Origin: JABCZH01 sp963803775
GTDB taxonomy: Bacteria > Acidobacteriota > Terriglobia > Terriglobales > Acidobacteriaceae
Direction of reading: 5' to 3'
Length of the DNA: 64,000 bases
NCBI GenBank assembly: GCA_963803775.1
Contig: CAWDNS010000002.1
Location: 434,001-498,000 of the forward strand
A program made the position numbers and the translations under genes. Positions 41,998 through 51,447 of the stretch are shown here, one piece after another; position 1 is the stretch's first letter, and each line of letters begins with the position of its first letter. The notes under the pieces are model-generated. The model did not search any database. It worked only from the letters and a program-made list of their open reading frames with translations, and was not told the origin of the DNA.

Positions 41998-44048
41998 GCC
42001 ATTCCCACCCGGGTAATAAGCATGTCAATTAGCTTGATCCCAACAAACGGCACTAAAATGCCGCCCACCCCATAAATCCACAGATTGCGGCGCAGCAGTG
42101 CGGCCGCGCCCATCGGGCGATACTTCACCCCGCGCAACGCCAGCGGGATCAAAGCAATAATGATCAGCGCATTGAAGATCACTGCCGACAGCACCGCCGA
42201 CTGCGGCGTCTTGAGCTGCATGACGTTCAGCGCATTCAGCACCGGAAAAGTTCCCGCAAACATCGCTGGAATGATGGCGAAATATTTGGCAACGTCATTC
42301 GCGATCGAAAAGGTAGTCAGCGCTCCACGCGTCATCAGCAACTGCTTCCCGATTTCCACGATCTCAATCAGCTTCGTGGGATTGGAATCGAGATCCACCA
42401 TGTTTCCCGCTTCTTTCGCCGCCTGCGTCCCAGTATTCATGGCCACACCAACGTCGGCCTGCGCTAGCGCCGGTGCATCGTTAGTGCCATCACCTGTCAT
42501 CGCAACCAGTTTCCCTTGCTTCTGCTCGGCGCGAATCAGATCCATCTTGTCCTTTGGTGCCGCCTCCGCAAGAAAATCATCCACGCCTGCTTCCCGCGCA
42601 ATCGCCGCCGCAGTGAGCGGATTGTCGCCGGTAATCATCACCGTCTTGATTCCCATGGCGCGCAGCTGGTCAAACCGTTCCTTCATCCCACCTTTCACAA
42701 TATCTTTCAGATGGATCACGCCCAGGACGCGGCGATTCTCGCTCACCACCAGCGGCGTCCCGCCTGAGCGTGCGATGGTCTCGACTGCGAAATTGACCTC
42801 TTTGGGCAAACTGGTGCCATGCTGAGCAAGATATTTCGTGATGGCATCGACTGATCCTTTGCGAATCTCGCGGCCATCGAGATTCACGCCCGACATTCGG
42901 GTCTGCGCAGTGAAAGGAATAAACTCAGCTTCCTGCGAGGCCAGTTCCCTGCCCCGCAATCCGTAGCGCTCTTTCGCCAGGACAACGATCGAGCGTCCCT
43001 CTGGGGTTTCGTCGGCCAAAGAGGAAAGCTGTGCCGCATCGGCCATCTGCGCTTCGGTGATCCCCGGAGCCGGCACGAACTCCGATGCCTGACGGTTTCC
43101 CAGGGTAATGGTCCCAGTCTTATCGAGCAGCAGCGTGTTCACGTCACCCGCCGCTTCCACCGCGCGGCCCGACATCGCCAGCACATTGTGCTGTACCAGC
43201 CTGTCCATACCGGCGATGCCGATGGCCGAGAGCAAGCCGCCTATGGTCGTGGGAATCAGACAAACCAACAACGACACGAGTACAAAGACGGTCTGAGGGG
43301 AACCTGAGTAAATTGCAAACGGCTGCAAAGTCACTACCGCCAGCAGAAAAATAATGGTCAGTCCTGCCAGCAAGATATTAAGGGCGATTTCGTTGGGGGT
43401 CTTCTGTCGCTCCGCGCCTTCCACCAGCGCAATCATGCGATCCATAAAGGTCTCGCCGGCATTGCAGGTGATCTTGATCTTCAGCCAGTCGGACAACACC
43501 CGCGTGCCGCCGGTCACCGCCGATCGGTCTCCTCCGGCTTCGCGGATCACCGGAGCCGATTCACCAGTAATGGCGGACTCGTCCACCGACGCGACGCCCT
43601 CCAGGATTTCGCCATCGCTCGGAATAAATTCGCCAGCCACAACTTTCACGATGTCGCCGGCGCACAACTTGGAACTGGCCACCTGCTCAACTGTCCCATC
43701 CGGGAGCAGGCGATTGGCAATGGTTTCCGCACGGGTTTTACGCAGCGCATCGGCTTGCGCCTTGCCGCGCCCCTCAGCCATGGCCTCGGCGAAATTGGCA
43801 AATAAGACGGTGAACCATAGCCATAGCGTGATCTGCAAATTAAATCCGAACGCGCCATGGTGCCGCCCCTCACGCAGCAGCAGGAGTGTGGTGGCCACGC
43901 TGCCCACTTCCACCACGAACATGACGGGATTCTTCATCATGTTGCGCGGATTCAGCTTTAGGATCGAATCAATCGTCGCGCGCCGTACGATCTTCAAATC
44001 CCAAATCGACTTCGTTTTGGAATGCTTTTCAACCATTTGTGTTCTCAA
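41994..44048 (-). CDS. kdpB: potassium-transporting ATPase ATP-binding subunit
   Basis: 684 residues, normal for KdpB. P-type ATPase motifs in order: TGES (actuator), LLLDKTGTITLGNR (phosphorylated Asp), KGSVDAI (nucleotide binding), VMITGDNPLTAAAIA and MTGDGTNDAPALAQADVG. Seven membrane helices in the family pattern. It hydrolyses ATP to drive K+ uptake through KdpA. Four-base overlaps on both sides show tight translational coupling. Confidence 0.97.
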   Translation of the reverse strand: MRTQMVEKHSKTKSIWDLKIVRRATIDSILKLNPRNMMKNPVMFVVEVGSVATTLLLLREGRHHGAFGFNLQITLWLWFTVLFANFAEAMAEGRGKAQADALRKTRAETIANRLLPDGTVEQVASSKLCAGDIVKVVAGEFIPSDGEILEGVASVDESAITGESAPVIREAGGDRSAVTGGTRVLSDWLKIKITCNAGETFMDRMIALVEGAERQKTPNEIALNILLAGLTIIFLLAVVTLQPFAIYSGSPQTVFVLVSLLVCLIPTTIGGLLSAIGIAGMDRLVQHNVLAMSGRAVEAAGDVNTLLLDKTGTITLGNRQASEFVPAPGITEAQMADAAQLSSLADETPEGRSIVVLAKERYGLRGRELASQEAEFIPFTAQTRMSGVNLDGREIRKGSVDAITKYLAQHGTSLPKEVNFAVETIARSGGTPLVVSENRRVLGVIHLKDIVKGGMKERFDQLRAMGIKTVMITGDNPLTAAAIAREAGVDDFLAEAAPKDKMDLIRAEQKQGKLVAMTGDGTNDAPALAQADVGVAMNTGTQAAKEAGNMVDLDSNPTKLIEIVEIGKQLLMTRGALTTFSIANDVAKYFAIIPAMFAGTFPVLNALNVMQLKTPQSAVLSAVIFNALIIIALIPLALRGVKYRPMGAAALLRRNLWIYGVGGILVPFVGIKLIDMLITRVGMA

Positions 44049-45841
44049 AAGGTCTTGCCCGCCGTCATCATCAAATGCTCAAGGATCGGCCCCAGGCTCA
44101 ATGCGGGGAAAAACGTCAACGCGCCGACAATCAGAATCACTCCTACCAGCAGCACGCTGAACAAGGGCGTCGTCACCGGAAACGTTCCCAGCGACGGCGG
44201 AACGTATTTCTTTTTTGCGAGGTTTCCGGCAATGGCCAGCATGGGCAAAATCATGAAGAACCGTCCCACCAACATCGTGATCGCACCCGAAATGTTGTAC
44301 CAGGGCGTGTTTCCATTCAACCCGCCGAACGCCGAACCGTTGTTGCCCGCCTGCGACACAAAAGCGTAAACAATCTGGGTGAATCCATGAGGCCCGGGAT
44401 TGGTAATGCTCGAGGTACCGAAACCTTCCACTGACGAGATCGCCGTGAATGTTAGGATCACCAGCGGAAACACCAGCGTCACCAGCATCGCCATCTTCAC
44501 GTCGTAGGCTTCAATCTTCTTGCCCAAATACTCCGGCGTACGGCCCACCATGAGGCCAGCGATGAACACCGCCAGCACGACGTAAATCAGAACGCCATAG
44601 AGACCCGCGCCCACGCCCCCGAAGACCACTTCGCTGAGCATGATGTTGACCAGCGGCACCATACCGCCCAGCGGTGTGAAGGAATCGTGGAATCCGTTCA
44701 CGGCGCCGCAACTCGCATCCGTGGTCACGGTTGCAAACAACGCAGAATTGGCGATCCCGAAGCGAACTTCCTTGCCTTCCATGTTGCCACCGGGCTGAGT
44801 AGCGGAAACGCGTTGATCGACTCCTGCCAGCAGAGGATTTCCCTTGGCTTCCGCCCAGTACGCGGCCGTCACTCCACAGAAAAACAAGAACGCCATCGCC
44901 GCCCAGACGGCCCAACCATGCCGCGCCGATCCAGTCATGCGACCGAGCGTGTAAGTCAGCCCCGCGGGAATGGCAAAGATGAAAATCATTTCCAGATAGT
45001 TGCTGAACGGCGTGGGATTCTCAAAAGGATGAGCGCTGTTGGCATTGAAGAAGCCGCCGCCATTCGTTCCCAGTTCCTTGATCGCTTCCTGTGAAGCGAC
45101 CGGCCCTTGCGCAATCGTCTGGTCGCTCACGGTATCCATGACCGGCTTGCCATCGGCACTCACCATTGGCTTGCCATCAGCGCCGGTCTTCTGGACTTGC
45201 TGCGATTCAACCAGCTTCACCGTGTCATAGGGGCGGAGATTCTGCACCACCCCTTGCGAAACCAGCACCAGTGCGCCAACCACGCACATCGGCAAGAGCA
45301 CCCAGAGCATTGACCGTGTCATGTCAACCCAGAAGTTGCCAATGGTCTCTTTCTCTCGCCGGGCAATGCCGCGGATGAATGCAACTGCCAGGGAAATTCC
45401 CACCGCCGCTGACATGAAGTTGTGATATGCCAGCCCCGCCATCTGAGTCAGATAACTCATGGCGGCCTCGCCGGAATAATTCTGCCAGTTGGTGTTGGTG
45501 GTGAATGACGCGGCAGTATTAAACGCCAGAGCGGGAGCAATCGCAGAAAATCTTTGTGGATTCCACGGCAGCACCTGCTGCAAACGCAGAATTCCATACA
45601 GCAGCAGCATGGAAACGGCGCTGAACAGCAGCGTGCAGAGGGCATACTCCGTCCACGCCATATCGTGGTTCTCATCGACGCCCGTCACTCGATATAGCAA
45701 TCGCTCGAGTGGTCGGACCAAGGCATCCAGAAACGTCGACTCGCGATTGAACACGCGCGTCATGAACACACCCAGCGGTTTGGTGACCGCGAGAATGAGC
45801 GCGAGAAACAACACAATCTGGAGCCAGCCGTTGGCCGTCAT
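44045..45841 (-). CDS. kdpA: potassium-transporting ATPase potassium-binding subunit
   Basis: 598 residues. Ten membrane helices and the KTrK-like pore segments: AASFTTNTNWQNYSG, LGTNGGGFFNANSAHPFENP, DASCGAVNGFHDSFTPLGG and SQAGNNGSAFGGLNGNTPW, i.e. the four selectivity-filter repeats. It binds and conducts K+ in the Kdp pump. The start overlaps the kdpF stop (TGATG). Confidence 0.97.
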   Translation of the reverse strand: MTANGWLQIVLFLALILAVTKPLGVFMTRVFNRESTFLDALVRPLERLLYRVTGVDENHDMAWTEYALCTLLFSAVSMLLLYGILRLQQVLPWNPQRFSAIAPALAFNTAASFTTNTNWQNYSGEAAMSYLTQMAGLAYHNFMSAAVGISLAVAFIRGIARREKETIGNFWVDMTRSMLWVLLPMCVVGALVLVSQGVVQNLRPYDTVKLVESQQVQKTGADGKPMVSADGKPVMDTVSDQTIAQGPVASQEAIKELGTNGGGFFNANSAHPFENPTPFSNYLEMIFIFAIPAGLTYTLGRMTGSARHGWAVWAAMAFLFFCGVTAAYWAEAKGNPLLAGVDQRVSATQPGGNMEGKEVRFGIANSALFATVTTDASCGAVNGFHDSFTPLGGMVPLVNIMLSEVVFGGVGAGLYGVLIYVVLAVFIAGLMVGRTPEYLGKKIEAYDVKMAMLVTLVFPLVILTFTAISSVEGFGTSSITNPGPHGFTQIVYAFVSQAGNNGSAFGGLNGNTPWYNISGAITMLVGRFFMILPMLAIAGNLAKKKYVPPSLGTFPVTTPLFSVLLVGVILIVGALTFFPALSLGPILEHLMMTAGKTF

Positions 45842-45930
45842 CAGAATTTCTCCGGCCGCAACAGGGCATAAAGCAGGTACACCATCAGTCCCGCGCTTAC
45901 CAGCAACATGATGATCGACTCAGCACTCAC
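45841..45930 (-). CDS. kdpF: KdpF small membrane subunit
   Basis: 29 residues from GTG 45930, with GAGGAG seven bases upstream. One membrane helix and the typical KdpF ending: residues SIIMLLVSAGLMVYLLYALL followed by RPEKF. KdpF stabilises the Kdp complex. The TGA overlaps the kdpA ATG. Confidence 0.9.
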   Translation of the reverse strand: MSAESIIMLLVSAGLMVYLLYALLRPEKF

Positions 45931-45941
45931 GGCACTTCTCC

Positions 45942-46028
45942 TCACCGAATGCGGTCACAAAACCGCACATAGCCAATCGCGAGAACAAAAAACGCGATGG
46001 TGACTGCTATCCAAAGAACGTCCTGCAT
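45942..46028 (-). CDS. 28-residue membrane peptide upstream of kdpF
   Basis: ATG 46028 has GGGGGAG nine bases upstream. The peptide is one membrane helix (MQDVLWIAVTIAFFVLAIGY) followed by VRFCDRIR. It ends 11 bases before kdpF. Similar tiny ORFs ahead of kdpF are known to me from other bacteria but unnamed. A role in assembly or regulation of the pump is possible. Confidence 0.65.
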   Translation of the reverse strand: MQDVLWIAVTIAFFVLAIGYVRFCDRIR

Positions 46029-46056
46029 AAATCAGTCTCCCCCGAAACCTTGTGTC

Positions 46057-47712
46057 TCAGAACTTTACCAATATCGCCAGGTTGATGCGGTTCTCATCCT
46101 TCACCAGGTCCGGAGTAAAGCCGGACACCATTGAACCGGGCGCTCCAGTATTCCCGCCCGGCGGCGTGATTCCACCCGGCCCTGAGAAGTACGGCACGTT
46201 CGCCGCCCGGTGATCGAATTCCCAGCGGAAAGTGATGTACTGGCTGGGCATGTAGTCGAAGGTCTCGGAAAGGTCCCAAGCCTTGAACGGATCGCCGGGA
46301 TTCTCCGTGAAGTATGGCGTCCCCGAGGTCGCAGTTGCGCCGTTGATCGGAGGCAGCAGCACCAGGTAGCGTCCGGGATTGTTAATCTTGCCGCCCCCCA
46401 CGGTGAATCCGAACTTATCCTTGTCGAACCAGAAGCGGTTATAGAGCATGAAGCCGATAAAGTCCTGCTTCGGCCCCTTGGCGGAGTCTCCAGCGCAGCT
46501 CACACCGCCACCGTGCTCGCATCCCAGATCTCCCGTCAGTGAAAACGCAGCTTTGCTGAGGAAGTTTTCCGGATGGTCGTAATACTTGATTTCGACGCTG
46601 TCGTCAGTGTGGTAGCGGACGCGACCCGGCGTATTCAATGCGTCCTCGCCCAGTGCATACTGATTCCCGATGACAGAAATCCAGCCCTTGGGACGCCACA
46701 AGATCTGCCCACCCACTCCCGGACGACCATTAAACCGGCCATACGACTGCCATCCGTTGATGAACCAGGGCTCAATCTTTAGGTGTGCGGTCGGGTAAAT
46801 CTGAACCCGCACTCCATTGAAGAACCATGGGGTGTTCGACGATACATAAGACGGCTGATAGGCCCAATTATCAAAGTTGTAGAAACTGAACAGGCCGATG
46901 TACGACGAAAAAATTCCCGCATCGATGTTGATGCCGTGCAGCGCGTTGAGGTGATACCCGCCGTAGCCCTCGGAGATATAACGGTATGCATCGGCAAGAT
47001 CCCACTGCCCGCGCGCCGGGCTGGCGTCGTTGCGCGGCGTTGCCGTGGAATACAGGCCAAACTGGGTCAAGATTCGGCCGCGAACATTGTCGTAGTGGAA
47101 ATCGCCACCGACGGCGAGGTCCGTAAGCTGTACTTCGTCGGAACGAAACACCTCGCTCGATCCGCCAATGGTGTCATCCTTGGGGTGGTTGAAATCGTAA
47201 ATGTAGGACGCGTCCACACGGACTTCCGGGGTGAAGAATTTGGAGTCAAAGGCCGGCGTCTTGGTGCGCGGCGCGCCGTTTAGCCAAGTCCAGTCGGCGA
47301 ACGCGAATGGCACCTCTTTTTCCGGTTTTTCAGGTGCACTCGTCTGTGGCAATACGGCCTCTGCTTGCGTGGGCGACGCGGGAGCTCCGGCAGAGGTCGC
47401 CACCGTCGTCGTCGCCTTTGCGGTTTGAACAACCGTGTTCGGCTGCTCCGAGGCGACGTGTTGTTTCAGTTCCGCTTCAAGTTGCTCAATGCGCTTCTTC
47501 ATGGCAGCAAGCTCCTGGACGATTTCCTGGTCCGTTTGCTGATTCGCCGCGCTCGCCGGTTGATTAACCGATCCTGAAGCACCGGTCGCGGCGCTTGCAG
47601 TTGCTTGTTGACCATGTAATGGAAGCGTCAGCAACGCTGCGGCCACTACGACAAGAGCCGCCCGCTTGCCGCTTAATACCGCCGACTTGCTCACATAATT
47701 CTTCGAATTCAT
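46057..47712 (-). CDS. outer-membrane porin-like beta-barrel with coiled-coil N-terminus
   Basis: 551 residues from ATG 47712. Signal peptide (AALVVVAAALLTLPLHGQ), a Ser/Ala-rich linker, a coiled coil (QEIVQELAAMKKRIEQLEAE) and then a barrel with strands such as VRVDASYIYDFNH, GRILTQFGLYST, VRVQIYPTAHLKIEPWFING and closing RINLAILVKF with a C-terminal Phe. The frame is open upstream to 47988 and includes a membrane helix from an ATG at 47871. Position directly ahead of the kdp genes suggests a K+/osmotic link. Confidence 0.75.
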   Translation of the reverse strand: MNSKNYVSKSAVLSGKRAALVVVAAALLTLPLHGQQATASAATGASGSVNQPASAANQQTDQEIVQELAAMKKRIEQLEAELKQHVASEQPNTVVQTAKATTTVATSAGAPASPTQAEAVLPQTSAPEKPEKEVPFAFADWTWLNGAPRTKTPAFDSKFFTPEVRVDASYIYDFNHPKDDTIGGSSEVFRSDEVQLTDLAVGGDFHYDNVRGRILTQFGLYSTATPRNDASPARGQWDLADAYRYISEGYGGYHLNALHGINIDAGIFSSYIGLFSFYNFDNWAYQPSYVSSNTPWFFNGVRVQIYPTAHLKIEPWFINGWQSYGRFNGRPGVGGQILWRPKGWISVIGNQYALGEDALNTPGRVRYHTDDSVEIKYYDHPENFLSKAAFSLTGDLGCEHGGGVSCAGDSAKGPKQDFIGFMLYNRFWFDKDKFGFTVGGGKINNPGRYLVLLPPINGATATSGTPYFTENPGDPFKAWDLSETFDYMPSQYITFRWEFDHRAANVPYFSGPGGITPPGGNTGAPGSMVSGFTPDLVKDENRINLAILVKF

Positions 47713-47936
47713 GATGATCAATTCTCCACGTCGCTTAACTGGATTGAACTTCGCAACATAGACTTCTATCGCCCACGGCGACAAACGTTGCCTTTCTTTC
47801 AAAAGGGCGGCAAGAACCCGCAGCAAGAAAATCACTGCGCCGACGCACAGTATTCCAAATATAGGCTTCATTCCAATCGCCCAGATAGTTGTTAGGAAGG
47901 TGCGAACTACGAGTTGACAAGCCCCAGCGTAAGAGT

Positions 47937-47969
47937 GGGGTAAACAGTTCGTAAAGACTTCGTAAAGAT
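47937..47969 (-). promoter_or_regulatory. candidate KdpE binding site, 11-bp direct repeats
   Basis: On the plus strand GGGGTAAACAG, TTCGTAAAGAC and TTCGTAAAGAT follow each other without gaps. The last two are identical in 10 of 11 bases, and the first shares GTAAA. Direct repeats with an 11-base period are the usual form of OmpR/PhoB-family sites. It lies upstream of the porin and kdp genes; kdpE is 1.6 kb away. Confidence 0.6.
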
Positions 47970-47994
47970 CCCCGCCTCGAACCGACAAGGAAAA

Positions 47995-48252
47995 CTAGCA
48001 GCCCCAATCCGCCTCGCCAGGCTTCGCGTAGTACTTGCGATCGGCCGGCTCTCCAGCGGACGATGCCCCCAGTTCCAGAAGCGTCAGTCGGGCAGCCGCA
48101 ATCATCAATTTGCGTTCGTTCTGGGGAGCCTGCTCCCAGGAAACATCCGCTTCCCGGCTGGCGTGGCCGTGAAAGTCATGTGAGAGAGCTTCATGATAGT
48201 GATGGAAAAGCTTGGCTAAGTCTTCAGCGCATACGTTATTCATCGATGACAT
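47995..48252 (-). CDS. small soluble protein of unknown function in the kdp region
   Basis: 85 residues from ATG 48252; CAGGAA precedes it, and a second ATG is four codons in. Acidic and His-rich at the start (LAKLFHHYHEALSHDFHGHA), with a helix NERKLMIAAARLTLLELGA. No signal peptide or membrane segment. Family not recognised. It lies between the antiporter and the putative KdpE site. Confidence 0.5.
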   Translation of the reverse strand: MSSMNNVCAEDLAKLFHHYHEALSHDFHGHASREADVSWEQAPQNERKLMIAAARLTLLELGASSAGEPADRKYYAKPGEADWGC

Positions 48253-48325
48253 AAGATTCCTGGCCTTTCTATTGCCTTCAACTCCCTTGATTAAATAGCG
48301 AACGCCGTAAGGATTGAATAAAGAG

Positions 48326-48387
48326 TTCGTAGAATGTCCGTTATGAACTTTCAGGTTGAAAACAGAGGAATTACGGTTCGTAGAAAG
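48326..48387 (-). promoter_or_regulatory. second, weaker copy of the TTCGTA(G/A)A motif
   Basis: TTCGTAGAATG (48326-48336) and TTCGTAGAAAG (48377-48387) are 51 bases apart, upstream of the small gene at 48252. They match the TTCGTAAAGA repeat in 7-8 of 10 positions. The spacing is not that of a tight dimer site, so the call is tentative. Confidence 0.35.
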
Positions 48388-48399
48388 TCTGGATAGTTG

Positions 48400-49568
48400 T
48401 CACGAATGGCGCTTTGGCTGCCATCGCTGCGCAGCTTTCATCAACGCGGCATTCAGCAAGATGCTCACCAACGACGCCGCCAGGATCGCGTTATAAACGT
48501 CGTTCCCCACCAGCTTGGCGTCACGGGCCACTTGCATCAAAACGTAAGAAAACTCTCCAATCTGGGTAAGCCCAATCGCCACCAGCACTGCTGACCAAAG
48601 TGGATAGCGAAACAATCGCACCACCGCCAGCCAGATCACAAACTTGCCCAGCACCACCAATCCAAGAATCTCCGCCAGCAGCGAGGGATGAGAAAACAAC
48701 TCACGCGGATCGATCAGCGCTCCAATAGTCACAAAGAACAGAGCGACAAAGGCGTCGCGCAACGGCAGCACTCGAACCAGGGTCTCATGCGCCTGTTCCG
48801 ATCCACTGATCACTACGCCTCCCAGAAACGCGCCCAGCGCCAGTGACAAACCCACCGCCTGAGTTAGCGCAGCCGTGGCAAATCCCAAGGCCAAAACCAC
48901 CAGGAGATAGAGTTCATCGTTTTTCATCTTGGCGACTCGCGTCATCAACGGCGGCACAAACTTGTACGCCAGCAGAGCCACAGGCACGAGAATGAGCAAC
49001 CCTTTGCCAGGCCCCAACCTACTCCCAGAAGTTGGCCCTTATCGACGGTCCCCAGGGTCGGCAGCAAAACCGTGAGAGCCACCACGGCAAAATCCTCAAC
49101 CAGCGTGATTCCGATCATCACCCGGCCGTGTTCGGTCTGTAGTTCTCCCCGATCAATCAGCAGACGTGACAAAACCATGGTGCTGGCCACCGAAACCGCA
49201 GCGCCCACCGCGATCCCCTGCGACGTGCTCCAACCCAGCATCCATCCCACCCCAGTTCCCAGAAGAAGAGAAAGCAAGATGCCAAGCGGACCGCCGATCA
49301 GCGCCACCCATTTCACGCGCAGCAGATCCCGTATGGAAAATTCGATCCCGATCGAATACATCAACAGGATCACGCCAACTTCCGCCACTAGTTCGAGAAC
49401 GTGAACTTCGGACACCTTGGGGCCGGGGGTAAACGGGCCCACCAGAATTCCTCCGGCAACATAACCCAGAATGAGCGGTTGGCGCATCTTGCGCGCCACT
49501 AAACCGCCGGCCATGGCCGCTACCAACACATAGGCCAAGTCGCGGTAATAGGTGGAGTCAGCAGTCAT
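48400..49568 (-). pseudogene. CPA2-type monovalent cation:proton antiporter, single frameshift
   Basis: From ATG 49568 the first frame (YYRDLAYVLVAAMAGGLVA, RQPLILGYVAGGILVGP, VEDFAVVALTVLLPTLG) runs to about 49010. The second frame goes on from KGLLILVPVALLAYKFVPPL to the stop at 48400 (LSLALGAFLGGVVISGSEQA, GLTQIGEFSYVLMQVA). One added base at about 49000 (AAGGGTTGC) gives a continuous Kef/RosB-like membrane domain of about 390 residues with 11-12 helices and no C-terminal TrkA domain. Same strand as kdpE, 24 bases after it. As given it is broken; error or recent mutation. Confidence 0.85.
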
Positions 49569-49591
49569 CTGGCGTCATCCAGAAAGAGAAA

Positions 49592-50284
49592 CTATTTCCC
49601 GGGCTCGAAGCGATACCCAACCCAGGGTTCCGTAATAATATATTGCGGTGAAGAGGCTTCGGGTTCGAGTTTCTTGCGCAATTGCCCCACGAACACCCGC
49701 ACGTATTCCACTTGCTCTGTGCTGTGCCCACCCCAAATCGCACCCAGCAATGCGCGATGGGTGACAACCCTGCCCGCATGGCGAGCCAGGTAGACGAGCA
49801 GATCAAACTCCTTGGGAGTCAGATGAACTTCGCGGCTGCGCACCACAACTTTGTGGGCGGCGAGATCAATTCGAAAGTCACCGGCCTCGATCAGCGAGGT
49901 CTGCCCCTGATCTGCCGGTACGCGTCGCAGCGATGCCCGCACCCGCGCCAGCAATTCCTCAATCCCGAAGGGCTTGGTAACGTAGTCATCGGCCCCTGCG
50001 TCCAGTGCTTGCACCTTGGTTCGTTCTTCCCCGCGTACCGAGAGAACGATGATGGGAACCTGGCTCGCAACCCGCAGCCGGCGGCACAGTTCCAGTCCGT
50101 CCATATTGGGCATGGAGAGGTCGGTCACCACCAGATCGGGCGTCCAATCCTTCATGATCTCCAGCGCTGTCTCGCCATCGTTCGCCACGCGAATGTCATA
50201 GCCCTGGCTGGAGAGGCTGGTCCGCAACACCCGCGTGATCTGCGGCTCGTCATCCACTACGAGAATGCGCCGGTGTTCATTCAT
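49592..50284 (-). CDS. kdpE: OmpR-family response regulator KdpE
   Basis: 230 residues. Receiver: RILVVDDEPQI (acidic pair), DLVVTDLSMPNMDG (phosphoacceptor Asp about residue 54), DDYVTKPF (Lys). The C-terminal winged helix has LTPKEFDLLVYLARHAGRVV and VRVFVGQLRKKLE, ending YIITEPWVGYRFEPGK, the usual KdpE terminus. It follows the KdpD sensor gene by six bases. It should activate kdp at low K+. Confidence 0.92.
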   Translation of the reverse strand: MNEHRRILVVDDEPQITRVLRTSLSSQGYDIRVANDGETALEIMKDWTPDLVVTDLSMPNMDGLELCRRLRVASQVPIIVLSVRGEERTKVQALDAGADDYVTKPFGIEELLARVRASLRRVPADQGQTSLIEAGDFRIDLAAHKVVVRSREVHLTPKEFDLLVYLARHAGRVVTHRALLGAIWGGHSTEQVEYVRVFVGQLRKKLEPEASSPQYIITEPWVGYRFEPGK

Positions 50285-50290
50285 CGCGGA

Positions 50291-51412
50291 TCAGGAAGGC
50301 TCCTGCGTAACGATATGAACATCCACCGGTGGCGCGTCGCGCAGAAACTTGTGGATGGCCGAAAGATACAAATATCGTTTCACACCCGTTGTCGCGGACC
50401 GCCCAAAAACCACCTGCGTAATGTGCTTGGCGCGAACAAATTCGGCCACCACTTCCGCTACGCTCTTCCCCGTTCGTTTTTCAATCTGCGCGCCTACGTT
50501 TTCCGCGAATTGGATGTTTGCCGCCAACGTCTTCTGGTTGGCTACGCTGCCGTCCTGGCCCAGGTCCACGTACACCACATAAAGTTCGCCGTTCATCGCC
50601 TGTGCCATGCGGGCAGCGCGGGCAATCAGATACTGGGCCGCCGGATTCGAACTGATGCAAACTGCAATCCGTTCCCGCACCGCAACCGTCGCAGTAGCGT
50701 CATCCTTCTCGCGATAAGACTCCAGACTGCGGTCCACTTCTTGCGCCACCTGACGCAGCGCCAGTTCGCGCAAGGCAATAAGGTTTCCGGGACGAAAGAA
50801 ATTGCCCAGGGCCCGCCCCACCCGGTCCAACGGATAAATGTCTCCGCGCCGCATGCGATTCTGCAGCGCTTCGGGCGTCAGGTCCGACATCACAACTTCA
50901 TTCACCCGCTTGAGCACCCAGTCCGGCACAGTTTCGCGCACCGTGATGCCCGTAATGCTCTGCACCGTGGGAGTAATGCTTTCCAGGTGCTGAATGTTCA
51001 TGGTCGAGAGCACGTCGATGCCGGCATCGAGAAGTTCCAGTACGTCCTGGTAACGTTTGGCGTGTTTGCTGCCCTCCACGTTGGTGTGCGCCAGCTCGTC
51101 CACCAAAGCCACGCGCGGTTTGCGCGCAAGAATGGCGTCCACATCCATTTCGTCGAAAATCGTACCCTTGTATTCGATCTTCTTTCGCGGAACGCTTTCC
51201 AATTGCGTGGCCAGATCGGCCGTCGCCTTGCGTCCATGGGTTTCAATCACCCCGATCACCACGTCCTCGCCGCGGCTATGCCGGCGAATCGCTTCGCTCA
51301 ACATGCTGTATGTCTTCCCCACTCCGGGCGCGTAACCCAGGAACAGTTTGAACACGGCGCCTTGCTTCGCAGGCGACGTCTCTTCCAGCCATTGCTCGGG
51401 AGTTTTGGTCAT
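50291..51412 (-). CDS. kdpD: KdpD N-terminal sensor half (KdpD domain plus USP domain), no kinase
   Basis: 373 residues from ATG 51412. The KdpD domain has FKLFLGYAPGVGKTYSM (Walker A about residues 27-35), VIGVIETHGRKAT, VALVDELAHTN and TMNIQHLES. A universal-stress-protein-like domain follows (AVCISSNPAAQYLIARAARM, VVFGRSATTGVKRYLYLSAI). The protein ends there: the four membrane helices and the histidine kinase of classical KdpD (about 890 residues) are absent. A kinase of the missing type is encoded divergently 35 bases away. Confidence 0.9.
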   Translation of the reverse strand: MTKTPEQWLEETSPAKQGAVFKLFLGYAPGVGKTYSMLSEAIRRHSRGEDVVIGVIETHGRKATADLATQLESVPRKKIEYKGTIFDEMDVDAILARKPRVALVDELAHTNVEGSKHAKRYQDVLELLDAGIDVLSTMNIQHLESITPTVQSITGITVRETVPDWVLKRVNEVVMSDLTPEALQNRMRRGDIYPLDRVGRALGNFFRPGNLIALRELALRQVAQEVDRSLESYREKDDATATVAVRERIAVCISSNPAAQYLIARAARMAQAMNGELYVVYVDLGQDGSVANQKTLAANIQFAENVGAQIEKRTGKSVAEVVAEFVRAKHITQVVFGRSATTGVKRYLYLSAIHKFLRDAPPVDVHIVTQEPS

Positions 51413-51447
51413 CGCGGATATTGTCGTCGAGCAGAACAAAATTGTCG

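Noticed and set aside
43354..44160. A 268-residue plus-strand frame opposite kdpB/kdpA
   Set aside because: Ser/Pro-rich antisense translation of kdp genes.
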